Below, in pieces: positions 46,640-58,994 of a stretch of DNA of 64,000 nucleotides. The translations under genes were made by a program, and so were the position numbers. The DNA is from Undaria pinnatifida (lineage: Eukaryota > Sar > Phaeophyceae > Laminariales > Alariaceae): positions 4,253,243 to 4,317,242 of the forward strand of contig JABAKD010000020.1 of the NCBI GenBank assembly GCA_012845835.1. The letters are read 5' to 3'. The notes beneath the pieces are model-generated. The model searched no databases. It was not told where the DNA came from and saw only the letters and a list, made by a program, of their open reading frames with translations. Numbering within the stretch: position 1 is the stretch's first letter; each line of letters starts with the position of its first letter.

Positions 46640-46985
46640 TTGCCGGCACTGCAGAGGGAAGCGGCGCTATTAAACCGGCACTATATAGGGGAGCAGCGCT
46701 ATTAAACCGGCCCTATAGAGAGAAGTGGCACTATATTCAACCAACACTATATAGTGCAGTGGCACTATTCAACAAGCACTATACGAGAGCAGTAGCATTG
46801 TTCGACCGGCACTATAGATACCAGTGGCAATGTTCAATCGGCACTATAGACATCAGTGGCATTATTCAACCGGCACTGTAGAGACCAGTAGCACTACCCA
46901 AACCGGCACTATAGAGATCAGTGGCAATATTCAAGCCGGCACTATAGAGATCAGTGGCACTATTCAAGCCGGCACTATTGGGATC
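46640..46985. repeat. GGCACTATAG minisatellite
   Basis: About nine units of 34-38 bp: CGGCACTATAGAGACCAGTG and GCACTATTCAA. A looser relative of the motif is at 41965-42110. Confidence 0.7.
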
Positions 46986-47099
46986 CCCACAAATTGCTGT
47001 GTATCAATAGGAACGCACACAACCCTAGGCAGTATAGGAAACTTTATCGTACGTAGGAAATATATTTGATACCTTCGCCACGACCGACGTCCTACCTAC

Positions 47100-47333
47100 C
47101 TTTGCCGTGCCGTCCGCCGATGCCGAGAGCAACAACGAATCGCCAGGGGACCAGACAAGCGAGTACACCATGGACGCGTGCCCCTTCAGCTCGTGCCGGC
47201 ACCTTCCCGTCTCCGTGTCGATCAACCTGATCGGGAATCGCCCCGGGAGCGGGTCATCGCAGCAAGCCGCCGCGAGAAGCGCACCCGACCCAGAGAACGC
47301 TAGCGTAATGGCGCCGTTCTGACCAGCGTACAC
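47100..47333 (-). CDS. AHI1: Jouberin, WD40 repeats 1-2
   Basis: 78 codons, from acceptor acatatag to GCAAAG before gtaggt, phase 0 to 0. It starts VYAGQNGAITLAFSGSGALL (blade 1) and continues LKGHASMVYSLVWSPGD...LLSASADGTAK (blade 2). The blade's final V-W is supplied by the first two codons of the next exon. The GH, S-A-D-G-T and W residues are classic WD40. Confidence 0.9.
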
Positions 47334-48044
47334 CTATATGTATGTCGCGTGCGGCGAGATTTTTATTACATATGCGGCGACTTTTGACAAAGCGTTACAT
47401 ACATCAAAGTCCACCAGGGGAGGCGTCACGAAACTGTGTTACACCGCACGTCTGGACATTAGCCGCCTTCTTTTCCAGCACCCACGTTATTGAGCAAAAA
47501 GTACTTAAGCTTAGAATGTGGAATAACGCTCGCGGTTCTAAACAAGGTGCAAAATACATAGCTGCCGAGCTGCCCATGAAGAATGTTGAGTTGGAGGACA
47601 AGCTACAAAATCTCGAGGAACCAACGCAGTAAACGGAGCCAGGTCGGCGTCGATGCGTGGGAGGGCATATTGCGGCATTAATGCATGCAACCATGGGCAA
47701 TCGCGGACAGGCATGCGTGGCGTGGCTGGCATTGTGTTCGGCCGGAAAAGTCAGTTTTTGGGAGTCGGCTATACGTTCTGCCATTTGGCGACGTTACCTC
47801 GCGGTGCGAGGCGGACAGTAATTCCTTGAACGAGAATACAGTAGTGATATACAGTAATAATATGTACGAAGTAGTATTACACATACCGTAGAAGTATATA
47901 CCATGGGATACGGTATTATAATTATGTCTACAGTACTATGCCCATGTTTTCGCTGCTCAGCTTAAGCCGCACGTGCGAGTGGCTCTGCGACTTACCGAAC
48001 CACGGGCCTAACCAAACCGCCGTTGGCGCGGCGTAATAAACAGC

Positions 48045-48266
48045 CAGGGATTTTGCACGGGTCGCATCACTTCTCGCCGGTCGGATCGAGTCGCAGGGTG
48101 ACCCGGACCCGTGATACCGCTATCGGAAAACTTCATCACACGACTCGGCCCGACCCGTGGGATTTTTCAACACTTCCCTACCCGACCCGGTTCGACCCGC
48201 GCGGTTTTGAAAGCCTCCCGGCCCGACCCGCGACCCGGGTTATGCGTGACCCGCGAAAAAGCCCTG
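48045..48266. mobile_element. Family D: short copy without array
   Basis: A 222-bp copy, CAGGGATTTTGCACGGGTCG ... TGACCCGCGAAAAAGCCCTG, with diverged GACCCG-rich interior and no long pentamer run. It probably shows the element before expansion. Confidence 0.65.
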
Positions 48267-48359
48267 GGGAATATAAAAAACCATGACGGGCTTAAACGTA
48301 GCACGAACCCCCCAAACAACGGTATTGTTAATCAGCAACGGTAGAGATGCACTAGCGTT

Positions 48360-48926
48360 TTTTGCCGGTTGTTTTCATGGGTCACGATCCGGCTCGCGGA
48401 TCGGGTCGCGAGAGATATTTTAACAACTCGCGGATCGAGTCGGGTCAGACCAGAAGGTGGTGGAAACGTCAAGGGTCAGGAGGTTTCAAGACTCATGGGT
48501 CGGGTCGGGTCGGGTCGGGTCGGGTCGGGTCGGGTCGGGTCGGGTCGGGTCGGGTCGGGTCGGGTCGGGTCGGGTCGGGTCGGGTCACCTTGTTCCACCG
48601 ATCTGACCCACGAGACGTGATCCGGCCCGTGCAATGCCATGTTTTTTTATCAAGGCTAATCGCGGATCATGACCCGACCACCCGATCGTATCAGGAGTTT
48701 GTCAAACTCCCGCGGGTCGAGCGGTGTCGGGTCAGGAGGTGTTTCAAGTCTCACGGGACGGGTCGGGTCGGGTCGGGTCGGGTCGGATCGGGTCGGTTCG
48801 AGTCGGGTCGGGTCGGGTTGGGTCGGGTCGATCGGATCGGGTCGGTCGGGTCTGGTCGGGCGATTTTTTAAATGTCGCGAATCGGGACGGGTTACCGTGG
48901 CTCCTCCTGACCCGCGAAAAGCCCTG
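48360..48926. mobile_element. Family D: two adjacent copies with GGGTC arrays
   Basis: Two GGGTC blocks (about 48497-48586 and 48753-48862), each followed by inverted-repeat ends. The second closes with TGACCCGCGAAAAGCCCTG. The first block is about 17 pure pentamers. Confidence 0.6.
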
Positions 48927-49335
48927 TTTTTGACGAGACTGCTCATGTGAGGAGGGATGTCTGTCTATCACCCCAAAAACGTTTTTTTTTTGGTAAAAAA
49001 ACTGACAGTACATCCCAATGAACGCTCATATTCCAACAACGAAAATTGAGCATTCCGACAACTTTTGGTCAAGGAGGAAGAGCTCCGTCGTTCAGCGGAA
49101 AACGCGTTGGTTAGCCAGGAAAAGGCACAACCTCCGTAGAATTATCGTCTACGCTATATAGGTGTCCTTTTTTACAGGATCATAACGTGCGTCTGGGCGG
49201 CAGGATCCCTTATACACCGACGGCCTTTCAACACGTTTGGTCCCTATTTAAGGAATCCAGGTCCCGTAAAGTAGGACCCAACAGTCTATGGCACTTGGAC
49301 AGCGCATATTGTAGCGCGCGTCCTCTCTCTCTTAC

Positions 49336-49528
49336 CCGATGGAGGAGCCGGTCGGGAAGCACGCAGGGCTCCTTCTTCGCCCGTAGCCGTCTCGCTCGCG
49401 CCGCCCAAGCCCGCTCCGCAGCCGCGGCCGCGGCCGCCGCCGCCGGCACCGTCGGGAGTATCCCGGCCGCCTCGTCGTTCTTCCGATCTTCTCGAGACTT
49501 GTCATGCATCGCGGCGAGGGCCTCGTAG
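49336..49528 (-). CDS. AHI1: Jouberin, linker exon before the WD40 domain
   Basis: 193 bases from acceptor acggcggcag to CATCGG before gtaaga (phase 2 to 0). The peptide is SYEALAAMHDKSRED, then a run of nine Ala, a basic stretch, and EPCVLPDRLLHR. The jouberin counterpart is C-x-I-P-x-x-x-L immediately before the first WD40 blade. The poly-Ala run may be polymorphic. Confidence 0.75.
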
Positions 49529-50324
49529 CTGCCGCCGTTGCCGCGGCAGCCACCGCGCCGCACGGTCAAAAAACAAAAATATATATATATACGCAACAAG
49601 CGTTCCGACGCGGAAGCATTACGAATGTGGAGTGGAGTCAGTCGACGGGAACCGCACGACAAGACAGCAACACAAGCATTTATTGGCCGACGAAGAAAAT
49701 CGTTGGAATCTTGAGTGGTGGTTGGAAAAAAATGAGGCGCCGTTGTCGGAGGACCGCGCCTGCTACCAATGCAAGGATGATAGGCGGGGGATATAACCTG
49801 TTTTCTGGTCACTGTTTACTGGTTTTTAAGGCATGCATTGGACCGTCGGTGTCGAACTAAGGTCGGTATGGCGTTGTGGGCGTGAAAGCGAATACATGGA
49901 CAGGAGGTTTGGTTGGAGGGGGGTGGGCGGGCGGGAAGGGGTCTCAATGAAGACTATTGTTGTCGCTATGGATTTTGGACCCAGGTTTGACGCAATTGTC
50001 GACCGCACATCCTCATAAAAATTACCCAACATACAATCACAGGAAAATCAGTATTTGCGGAATTCTAAAAAACGCTGGAAGCTTTTGCACACCGCTTTGA
50101 TACGATGTGCTTACGTGTACGTATATGCCCCGTCCTTGACAAACGCAAGGTTGTGGGCAGATTCCGGCAATCTAAACCCTGAAGCACGCGAGCGACCATC
50201 TCCATCTGTCTTTAATTCCTTCCCTCGCCCCATATGACTGCGGCTGAGATGGAATGACTACACCTTCCCCCCCCTCGCCTCTCCCAGTACTGTCCTTCCC
50301 GGAACGCGCGCGGCAAGAGGATAC

Positions 50325-50432
50325 CTGAGTTGATGCTCTTCCCGTTCATGCGACGCCATTGGTCGCCTTCCCACCCGGGTAGGCCTGGGTCGGGGAGTTG
50401 GACCCACCTCCACCGTCAGCGTTGCTGGGTAT
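50325..50432 (-). CDS. AHI1: Jouberin, RYPATLTVEV exon
   Basis: The exon starts after ccacgcgcag. One base completes Arg, then YPATLTVEV, matching the jouberin Y-P-S-T-L-x-V-x-V motif. It ends CTCAG before gtatcc (phase 2), and the next exon's first base restores Ser. A longer version from 50530 is possible in the same frame. Confidence 0.7.
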
Positions 50433-51974
50433 CTGCGCGTGGACGGGTCGCACGGCGGTGTGCGCGTCGAGACAGCACCAACGTAAGACGGCATAAAGGG
50501 GGTAGCTTGTCGGGGAGACCTCGAGGCCATCTTTCAGGCTAAGGGCTGAGAAGAACACCGACGCGCTGGTAAGCAGTAACTGGCGGCGACGCGGTCAGGG
50601 GGGCAATCACGCGGCTGGCTCGAGATACCTAACGGGAAGATGGGGGGAAAAAAACAGTAATATTTTCATGTTATGGCGGAGAAGCTTTTGTCACGCAGTG
50701 CAGTGCGTGCGCCAACGATATCGCGTTATATGATGGCGTCCTGGGACACCATTCACACATGGCGAACTTCGTGCAGCAGAGCTGCGGTGACGTAGGTGCC
50801 GACGCCGCAGATAGAAAGCCAGTAGGGACAGCACAAGAACGGTTCTGACGATGTTGACGCTAGCCGTATGCCTACCTCTCCTGGGCCTTATTCCTCCATG
50901 CGATCGAGCACGATTGCGTTCACGTTTCCCTTGTCGACCCTTTCGAGGAGTAGCGAATTCGTAGCCTGGCTTCGAAGCAATGTTGATCTCTTAACGATGA
51001 CCGTAAATTTCTTGACGATATATTTTGGCTAGCCCACCCTCCCCCTCCCCCCAACCGGAGAAAAAAATGGGTGCTGTACACGAATCGCCGATGTTTACAG
51101 TTCGGTGTGATGACGACCCTTGCATACATTTGTACGTAGAAAAGGTGCGGAGGCCGAAAAATAGGTCTGGGGTTTCTGCTCCCAGGGGGACAGACTACAC
51201 AAACGCCACGGCCATTGTTTTGTCCTTGTTGGACAAGGAACTGAGGTGATCCCTCCATCCCGTACAAAAACCCTTAAATCTCCCGCCCCGCCCAGCACCT
51301 GCCCAGCTGTACACAGCGTGGCTTTGCTTCCTCACCGTTTTCTCCGCAGCAGAAGAAACTGGAGGAATATGTCCGGAACGTCGGGGGAAGCCGGGGGGAA
51401 GAGTCTCGGGTAACCCCTCCGCCTCGCCTGCCACCTGGCTAGCGTCGACAATGGTTGGTGCTCGAATAGCTGCAAGGTTGACCTCCGAAAAATGCTGCAA
51501 AAAGATGCAAAAGATAATTCCACGGGCGCGGGGGACGGGAGCGCTCACAACCGGGGGTACTCATTTGTTGCTTGCCTTAGTCCTTTGACCGTGAACCACG
51601 CGTCGCTTTCGAGACGGAGCACCGGACCTACTCCTAATGGAGACACCTCCAACGATTGGGCGCTCGTTACGTTTCTTCCATATATTGTGAATAGTCTGTG
51701 AACACAATGGTTGTGTGGAGGCTCCGTCTTCTATTTATTCTATAGATTCAACGTGAGATTCAACGAAAGATTCAACTGCATATCTTATTCGTGCGAATAG
51801 ACTGCTCGAATAGACTGCGAATTAACTTAGATTTGAATCCAAGGTTCATACTCTCAACATATATTACCCAACAAAGCATTGCTAGTCTTGTCTCAGGAGG
51901 GGAGGGGGGGAAACAAGACGTAGCTGTCGGTAATGCCGCGGTCGTTCCAGGGCATGGGGAGTTCGGCCCAGCAC

Positions 51975-52041
51975 CGCCCGCCGATCCCGTACCACCACGG
52001 CACGGTCTCGGACGATATCACGATCCCCCCGTGGAATACCC
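51975..52041 (-). CDS. AHI1: Jouberin, small exon (WWYG)
   Basis: 67 bases (2 + 21 codons + 2) between gtagggag and gtgctg. It gives VFHGGIVISSETVPWWYGIG, corresponding to the jouberin region with a paired Trp. The phases (1 in, 2 out) fit both neighbours exactly. The donor is mediocre and the exon could extend further. Confidence 0.6.
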
Positions 52042-52308
52042 CTCCCTACTCAGAGCTACGTGAACAGCGGAACCAAGCTCGCCACAAAATAAAGTGCATG
52101 AAAAACAACCAAACGTTGTCAATAACCCCCTCCTCCCTCCCCACCTCGCCGTACCCTCGAGGCGACTTGCGACCAACAAATCAGTACACACTGTTTTGCA
52201 CGTTGCTTCTTCGCCCCTTCAGTGGGGATCCTGCAACCCCGCGTTTCCCTGCCATCCCTTACCCCTTATCCTGTTCACTGAAAAGTGATGGCGGTGGCCT
52301 CTTGCCAC

Positions 52309-52390
52309 CGGTCCGGACGGCCACATTGCACTCTCCTCTGGCTCCAATCGGCCTGAGGAAAGCCCACGCGATTTTTGCCAGGCCGTCGCC
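52309..52390 (-). CDS. AHI1: Jouberin, KIAWAFL exon
   Basis: This short exon after tttgtcgttcag (phase 0) ends phase 1 before gtggca. It encodes GLAKIAWAFLRPIGARGE. The K-I-A-W-A-F-L-[KR] string is one of the most conserved points in jouberin and makes the family call secure. Confidence 0.85.
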
Positions 52391-52955
52391 CTGAACGACA
52401 AAGAAATTTTCGCGAACGTCACGCGCGCCAATAGTATCACGCGGGGCGGCGATGGGCATCACAAACCGTTAGATCTGATGAAGAAGAGGCGCGGCCGCGG
52501 CCGACCGCAAGCGCCGCGCTCAGGGAGTTTTGTCTGTGTTGACTTTCTAGAAGCGAACGGCGCCGATGTTGACGTTTGATCGAAGCGGCGAATGGCCCTC
52601 AACAGCCGCTAGCCGAGAAGACCATTGCCGAGAAGACCATTGCAACCCAACGGCCTCGGGATGATTTGAGTTTTTTTCTGTTTTGTACGACGACATCATA
52701 GCGCACAGACCAACAACCATGCTTGGGTAGGAAAACATCAAAGAACCTATCATTTAACGGCCAAAAGCCAAGACACAGACGTAAGAGCGCAACACGCGTT
52801 TGCGTGCTCCTTCTTGTTGTCACAATAACTTGTCGCCGCCTGAATAAAGCCCGTGGTCACATGGTGAACCCAGGAAAAACAAGAAATTAGACAAGCCAAG
52901 AGTGGCACAGGTGTCGGGTTGTCAGGGATATAACATGTGCTTATATAGGGCGCAC

Positions 52956-53108
52956 CTTGCGAGCCTCCTTTGGCGACAAAGCGGCCGCCACGTCAACCAA
53001 TTCGAACAGCACGAGGGCTTCAGGCGCGAGCAGGCGCCGGTAGCTCTCGGCAAACACCAAGGACTCCTCCCACATTGGCGTCGACGAGCTCATTGTCATC
53101 GCCCACGG
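52956..53108 (-). CDS. AHI1: Jouberin, conserved C2-like core exon
   Basis: The exon runs from acceptor gccactcag to CGCAAG before gtgcgc, 51 codons, phase 0 to 0. It holds MWEESLVFAESYRRLL and ALVLFELVDV, closely matching the jouberin W-E-E-x-[IL]-V-F-x-E...F-E-[IL]-x-D block. The pattern resembles the last strands of a C2 domain. Confidence 0.8.
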
Positions 53109-53851
53109 CTGAGTGGCCGCTGCCGGAACGATTTCACAGGCTTGCCCGGTATTAAGCCTAACGCCCTTAATCTAGAAAAGCGGTAAACGATCGGCACAGC
53201 ACACAGAGTGGAAGAAAATACGTTAGAATGGACAGCTAAGAAAAATTGAGGGGCAACGTCAAAATCAGATCGGCGTCCGCCATATGACGAGTACCGGGCG
53301 GGAAAGGGGCGCCTTGGTCGGCAGGTGAGGACGGCCGGCGATTGGGCAGACGTTTCTAGGCCCTTTGAATCTTCATGCCACGAAAGTCGATGAGGGAAGA
53401 AAGTGCTGAACTCTCTCCGCGAAAAAAATGACGTCACGCGCCGTAGTAGGGCCGGGGCAAGAGCGTCCGCCCTGTGTGACCCTGGATCTAAGTTACGAAA
53501 GGGAGGGGGGCGGAGAAGTAGGACAAAGACAGCAGATGGGACGGACCAGCAACACATAAACAACTACGAACGAGTCGCTCTACGGTAGCCTCCTCCAACG
53601 TTTCGTCAACGAAATCGCCAGTTTTGAAAACCAGCTCCCGGCCGCATCTTTTCTTGCCACCCCGACGTCATCGTTCGATAGTCCTTTTTGCAAGCACGGA
53701 AAACATATGGAGATGTGTTTTTTCATAGCATATGTTCTCGTGTCGAGCAGCCATGAAACCTTCGTTAAAGAAAACCGCGGGGTTTTTGCTGGGGGGGGGA
53801 GGGCTATCGTAGAATCAGTCTAAGAAGGATGCCGATATACGCATCACTCAC

Positions 53852-54196
53852 AGCCGAGATGTCCCATGTCGTCCGCTCTTCGAACGTGGTAGTGGCACCC
53901 CCGGTGACAACCTTCGCCTCCCGTCCCCCAGAAAACGCCGTTCCTTCCCTCCCCTCGCCGCTCGAGTTTAGCGTTCCGGCGCGCACTGGGTGCCCTCTCG
54001 TGACCGTGCCCGCTCCCGCATACCCCGAATGCACCCCTGGAGACGATTGCTCTGGCGAGAGTGACGTGCGTTCACCAAACGTTGCAGCGCTCGCGTTTTC
54101 TCTGAGATCGGTGTGCGCGCGCGAGCCTTGAAGACGCGTCTTATCCCCGGCCGCGCTAACAGCACTCCCCTCCGGGTTCTTCTCGCACCCGTTATG
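53852..54196 (-). CDS. AHI1: Jouberin, variable linker exon
   Basis: The acceptor is a T10 tract then caacatccccctcag; the donor is a perfect gtgagt. 115 codons, phase 0 to 0. The peptide is mainly Gly/Ser/Thr and charged residues and ends FEERTTWDISA, leading into the conserved block in the next exon. The splice signals are among the best in the gene. Confidence 0.65.
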
Positions 54197-55018
54197 CTGA
54201 GGGGGATGTTGAAAAAAAAAAATGGGATGGAGAGGATTCGGCTTGAGTTTACTTTTTCGTCTTTCACACTCGGGGAAATGGGTCGTCTGCTCTTTTCTGT
54301 CGAAAAACACGCAGCCGCAGGGGTCCATACTGCAAGCTTTGAACACACAAGCGGAAGAGAGCATGTACCCCCGCCCGTCATCCGTTATCCCCTCCCCAGT
54401 CTTATCTCTGTAACTTTGCCCCCCCCCCCCCCCCCCCCATTGGCCAACTTGGTCCGATCACGGCGCATGCCGTAACAAAGGTCATGCTACTGGATGGCGG
54501 GCAGCTACAGAACGCGTCCTCGTAGCGGTGGCGCACTGTTGCAAACATGCCCCCAATTTCGCCTCCTTTCGTTTAGAAAGCAAAGGGAAAATATAAATAT
54601 TTTGGAAGCGCGCTTGGTTGGGGCAACGTACTTCGACGTGCCCCCTCTCAGAAAAAGAGCGTGCCACAGTACGCACATATAGCATCGCTAACCGAGGAGT
54701 GTTGACCCGCAGGGTAAGGAGAATCGTCCTGGAGAGGGTTGCTCGAGTCGTTTCGCTGTCGACTAGCGCGACAGAATCGGACTGTATATTCCTGGATGTG
54801 CAAGCAGAAAATTGTGAGCTTCCTCAACCCTCTCTCGCGTGGCTATACGGAATGCTAGTACTCCCATACCACAGGACCAATAAATAAATTCCTGGCAAAA
54901 AAAAAGACATTATGTTGCGCTGCTCGTGCTAGAATATGCCTGTTTGTTTACCGAAAGAGCCGTGTGCAATTTTTTCATTCGCCGGCAGTAAGACGCGTGC
55001 CGCACAGTACACGCTTAC

Positions 55019-55318
55019 CTCCAAGTTGTTGGCCGTTTTGGTCAAATACCGCCCCGTGGAGGAGTCGACGATGTGTACGACGATCATGGGCCCAGTGATG
55101 CGGGAATCCTCCGGGAGAGCGTCGGTGGAAACGATGTGCACCCTATAGTACGGAAAAAGGTTTGAAACACACAAAAACAAAGGATCGTCGATGATGAGCT
55201 TGTCGTGGGCACGTGTGTCGCGAAGCACGAGAGTACCGTTTACGCTGTTTTCGCTGGACAAGTCAGGCGTCGAGACTTTGGACCGCGCCGCGAGGTTTTC
55301 TGCGGCCGATATATGCCT
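55019..55318 (-). CDS. AHI1: Jouberin, C2-like region exon
   Basis: 100 codons, phase 0 to 0, from acceptor cgcaaagtag to TTGGAG before gtaagc. It contains VHIVSTDALPEDSR, then GPMIVVHIVDSSTGRYLTKT, which aligns with the jouberin segment ahead of its WD40 domain (V-x-I-H-V-V-D-x-x-T-G-x-Y). A hydrophobic insert (PLFLCVSNLFPYYR) precedes it and could be a mini-intron ending tactatag, but no in-phase donor is visible. Confidence 0.75.
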
Positions 55319-56700
55319 CTACTTTGCGCTTTGAAACGTCTTGCTAGGGCAGACTTGTTGCAGCGTTATTTTTGATGCAGTAAAAACAAATTTAACGTCT
55401 CAAATGTTAACCGCAACTTTCTGTAGTGCCATGAAGTGTTCATTGACACCAAAGATATCCTCGTTGGATCAGCGTTGGATCACGGTGTTATGGAGGCCGC
55501 AGGGCAAACCAACGTTTCATCGAGATCTATCGTAGCAGTCCCAAAATCTGTCCTGTTTCTGAGAGGGCTAGGTGAAGCTAAACGTGTTGTTCTACGACTC
55601 CCCACAAACCGAATGAAAGCCTTTGAGATCGAAATCCGGTCGTGCAGATGACGCTAAGCAACAGCAAGTTTCTTCGGAGGAATGCCCGCTAGAAGCCTAT
55701 TGCGATCCATCCCAACGCGCTATTTTTTCATCTCTTCCAGCAGAAACGAGAAAGGAGTAAGAGCAGCTTTGCCGCGTCCCATCCGGCAATACCCTTAACT
55801 ACAACGCCTTCCAAGCACAAGAGGAATCGTCCGAACCCACGTATGTGCTCCTAACCCACACTGTGAGTATCGGCCCAACACAACAACTGTACATGATTAA
55901 GACTACACATCCTGGTTAAGACGCGAATTTAGCCGCTGCGGTCCGCGAAGGCGATCAAGAGTAGCCGCAGTCGGCGTGCAGGAAAAAGCAACGAGCCACA
56001 GGCGGCGCAAAATAAATCGCGTTAAACGTACATCGACCAAAGAAAAACGCGGCCAGCATCGCAGGAGCGATTGCAACCAGTCGAAAGCACATAATAATAT
56101 ACACTCCAGAAATCAAAGAAGCACGGATAAAGCAGCGGGAGAGGCAGGTCAACGCGACACGTTTTGGAATTTAAACGATATGTTCGAGTACCCTTCGGGT
56201 AGCGCGCTGACTGACCTTATCACGTCCTCTTCGAGAGCAGCCCTGCGTGGCCTTATCCTCATGTGCGACTGCAAAAGCGCCAGATACGGAGCACAGCAGC
56301 GATTCAAACACAATAGCAACATTAGCGTGGGAGTGGCGGCATGTCATCTCCGAACCACTCCGAGCAAGCCTTAATGAGGGGGGAAAACGTATGGCGTAAG
56401 CGGTCAATGTTTTGCATTCCAGCGGGAGTCACCGCGGGCGACGAGGGCGCGTCTCGATGGGATGTGCTCTGGGTGCGATCATGTTTTTGTGAAAACATGC
56501 AGACGAAGAAGCCGAGGGCTGTCGAATGCGTGGGACAATTACGTGCCGGATCTTCGCACGATGCTGTTCACCCGACGCGATAGGTAGGAAACCATTAAAT
56601 CTAACTCAGATCGTCCACTTCCAGTTCCAAATAACAGTACATTCGTCCAAGCGCTGAAATAATTTGGCACACACACTCCTACACCTAAGCGTGTCCGTAC

Positions 56701-57927
56701 CTCCAAGTCGCAGTCCGGGAGGAGAGCCAGGCCAACACCTGGCCACGGCCGTGCCACCAACCCCCCAAACCATCCGTACAGAAAGTTCTCCACCGCCCCG
56801 ACTGCAGGTCTACCCTTCCCCGAAACAAGCATTCCCTCATGGTTGCCACCGTCGTCAAGCTTATCCCAGCCCCCTCCGCGCCGCCAGGGGAGCATGCGCT
56901 GGTGCCCAGGACGCGGAGTGCTGCGGCGAGATGACCCGGCGGAAGTGGAATCGCCGGGACTGGGTGGTGCAGCCCCCTGCGTTTTCCTCGGCTTTCTTTG
57001 CTCTAACTCCCTCCTCCTCATCCCCCGTAGGCCTTGCAAGATGCTTCGTTTGCGTTGTCCGTGGTCGTTGTTGGAGATAGGGGCGCTACCTTCGGCCCAG
57101 AGTGGTGCCCCCATCTCAACTACTGAGGGGCCGGTGTTGCTGGCAGCCGGCCGATCTCGTTCTTCCTCGCTTGTCGTGGGGCTTGAACCAGAACGTCCGT
57201 AAGAAGGGGATGCGGGGCTGCTACTTGCGCCTTTGTCGGGCCGTCGCCGTTTGCCTGTGGCGGCTTTCCCGCTGGTGGTGCCGCTGCTGCCGGTGTTGTT
57301 GCTGTTGGACGATCGCAGCGAGCGGGCGCCGGGGTTAAGCCGACGAAGGTGGCTCGTGAGCGGACTGCTTTGACGTTTCGTGTCAACCGCGGGAGTGGAA
57401 GCGGCAACGCCGTCGCCGCTCTCCCCGATGCTGGGCCCGGTGCGGTGGCCGTGTGTTCGTGTGTCATCGTCTGGATGCTCCCCTTCGTCCGAGCCACCGT
57501 CGTCATCTTCTCTCCCTCTGCTTTCACCGGGAACGAGCGACCGTTCTTCTTCGCCGTCCAAGGTGGCTTCGTCGCCCAACGCCGTGCCCCCTCCTCTCGC
57601 GTCCTCGCGCACCCCCTCGTTTGAACTAAGACTGTCTGAATGTTGCACTGGCGGGCGGAGTCCAGGCTTCTCTCGTCCTAGCCCTCTCCCGCGCTTGACA
57701 CGGAGAGCTCCGCCGCCGCCCTCCTTGGCCTGGAAGCCGAACTGGGGTATTCGACCCAGTCTGTCCTTAATAGCTATCGCGGCAGCCGACGAAGAGTTGC
57801 CCCCGCGGGCAAGCACCGACCTCAGAGCAGAGGCCTTCGGCACCGGCGGATTATGCTCGCTCTTTTCGTCGCCATCTGCAACTACAGGACCCTTGTTGCG
57901 GTCCCTCCTGTACTCGTCACTGATTGC
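56701..57927 (-). CDS. AHI1: Jouberin, large disordered exon
   Basis: This is the longest open exon in the window (409 codons, phase 0 to 0), from acceptor cacgccgcag to CTTGGAG before gtacgg. It is rich in Gly, Ser, Arg and acid residues with no domain until the end, where a more ordered stretch appears (VENFLYGWFGGLVARPWPG). The first in-frame Met is very late, so the exon is internal. The next exon, with recognisable jouberin sequence, follows in phase. Confidence 0.65.
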
Positions 57928-57968
57928 CTGCGGCGTGCATCGGTGTTAACCACGACATCACAATGGCG

Positions 57969-58031
57969 TTAACCGTTTTAGAACTGCACCCACGATTTTA
58001 GGGGACAATTTACTTGGAGCTAGTGTAGGGG
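57969..58031 (+). mobile_element. Family A: truncated copy
   Basis: About 63 bp from TTAACCGTTTTAGAACTG to AGCTAGTGTAGGG; the right end is missing. It is cut off where the family D element at 58039 begins, suggesting later disruption. Confidence 0.5.
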
Positions 58032-58038
58032 AATTATT

Positions 58039-58894
58039 CAGGGTTTTTTCACGGGTCAAAGGAAGTTTTCAAAATCCCGCGGGTCGAGCCTGGTCGAGTT
58101 GGGTCGGGTCGGGTCGGGACGGATTGGGTCGGGTCGGATCGGGTCGGGTCGGGTCGGGTCGGGTCGGGTCGGGTCGGGTCGGGTCGGGTCGGGTCGGGTC
58201 GGGTCGAGTCGGGTCGGGTCGGGTCGGGTCGGGTCGGGTCGGGTCGGGTCGGGTCGGGTCGGGTCGGGTCGGGCCGGGTCGGGTCGGGTCGGGTCGGGTC
58301 GGGTCGGGTCGGGTCGGGTCGGGTCGGGTCGGGTCGGGTCGGGTCGGGTCGGGTCGGGTCGGGTCGGGTCGGGTCGGGTCGGTCGGGTCGGGTCGGGTCG
58401 GGTCGGGTCGGGTCGGGTCGGGTCGGGTCGGGTCGGGTCGGGTCGGGTCGGGTCGGGTCGGGTCGGGTCGGGTCGGGTCGGGTCGGGTCGGGTCGGGTCG
58501 GGTCGGGTCGGGTCGGGTCGGGTCGGGTCGGGTCGGTCGGGTCGGGTCGGGTCGGGTCGGGTCGGGTCGGGTCGGGTCGGGTCGGGTCGGGTCGGGTCGG
58601 GTCGGGTCGGGTCGGGTCGAGTCGGGTCGGGTCGGTTCGGGTCGGGTCGGGTCGGGTCGGGTCGGGTCGGGTCGGGTCGGGTCGGGTCGGGCTGGGTCGG
58701 GTCGGGTCGGGTCGGGTCGGGTCGGGTCGGGTCGGGTCGGGTCGGGTCGGGTCGGGTCGGGTCGGGTCGGGTCGGGTCGGGTCGGGTCGGGTCGGGTCGG
58801 TTCGGGTCGGGTCGGATCGGGTCAGTTTTCAAACCCAGGTCACCCAAACCCGACCAAACCCACGAGAAAGTGACCCGGGCCGTGAAAAACCCTG
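58039..58894. mobile_element. Family D: hAT-like element with a giant GGGTC core
   Basis: CAGGGTTTTTTCACGGGTC ... CCGTGAAAAACCCTG form TIRs of about 19 bp. The core (about 58095-58825) is some 145 nearly perfect GGGTC pentamers with rare GGTC, GAGTC, GGCCG and TTCGG variants. Flanking octamers gaattatt and gtattttt match at 6 of 8 positions. It lies in a jouberin intron. Both strands stay open through the array, but these frames are not genes. Confidence 0.75.
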
Positions 58895-58994
58895 GTATTT
58901 TTGTCAGAAGGGAAAACAATGGACGCCTTTATGCATTCTTAATAGTATGGACTAATATTGTGGGTCGTATAGACTAAGCTATAAACTCGTCTGG

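Noticed and set aside
50325-50415. Alternative frame reading WVQLPDPGLPGWEGDQWRRM, resembling the jouberin W-x-x-L-P-G segment
   Set aside because: Its phase does not fit the next exon, while the RYPATLTVEV frame fits both neighbours and the motif order. The true P-C-x-x-P segment is in the 49336-49528 exon.
58056-58977. Very long open frames in the GGGTC array (Asp-Pro-Thr-Arg and Val-Gly-Ser-Gly-Arg repeats)
   Set aside because: They are products of a five-base repeat read in all frames on both strands. No start context, splice signal or domain supports a protein.
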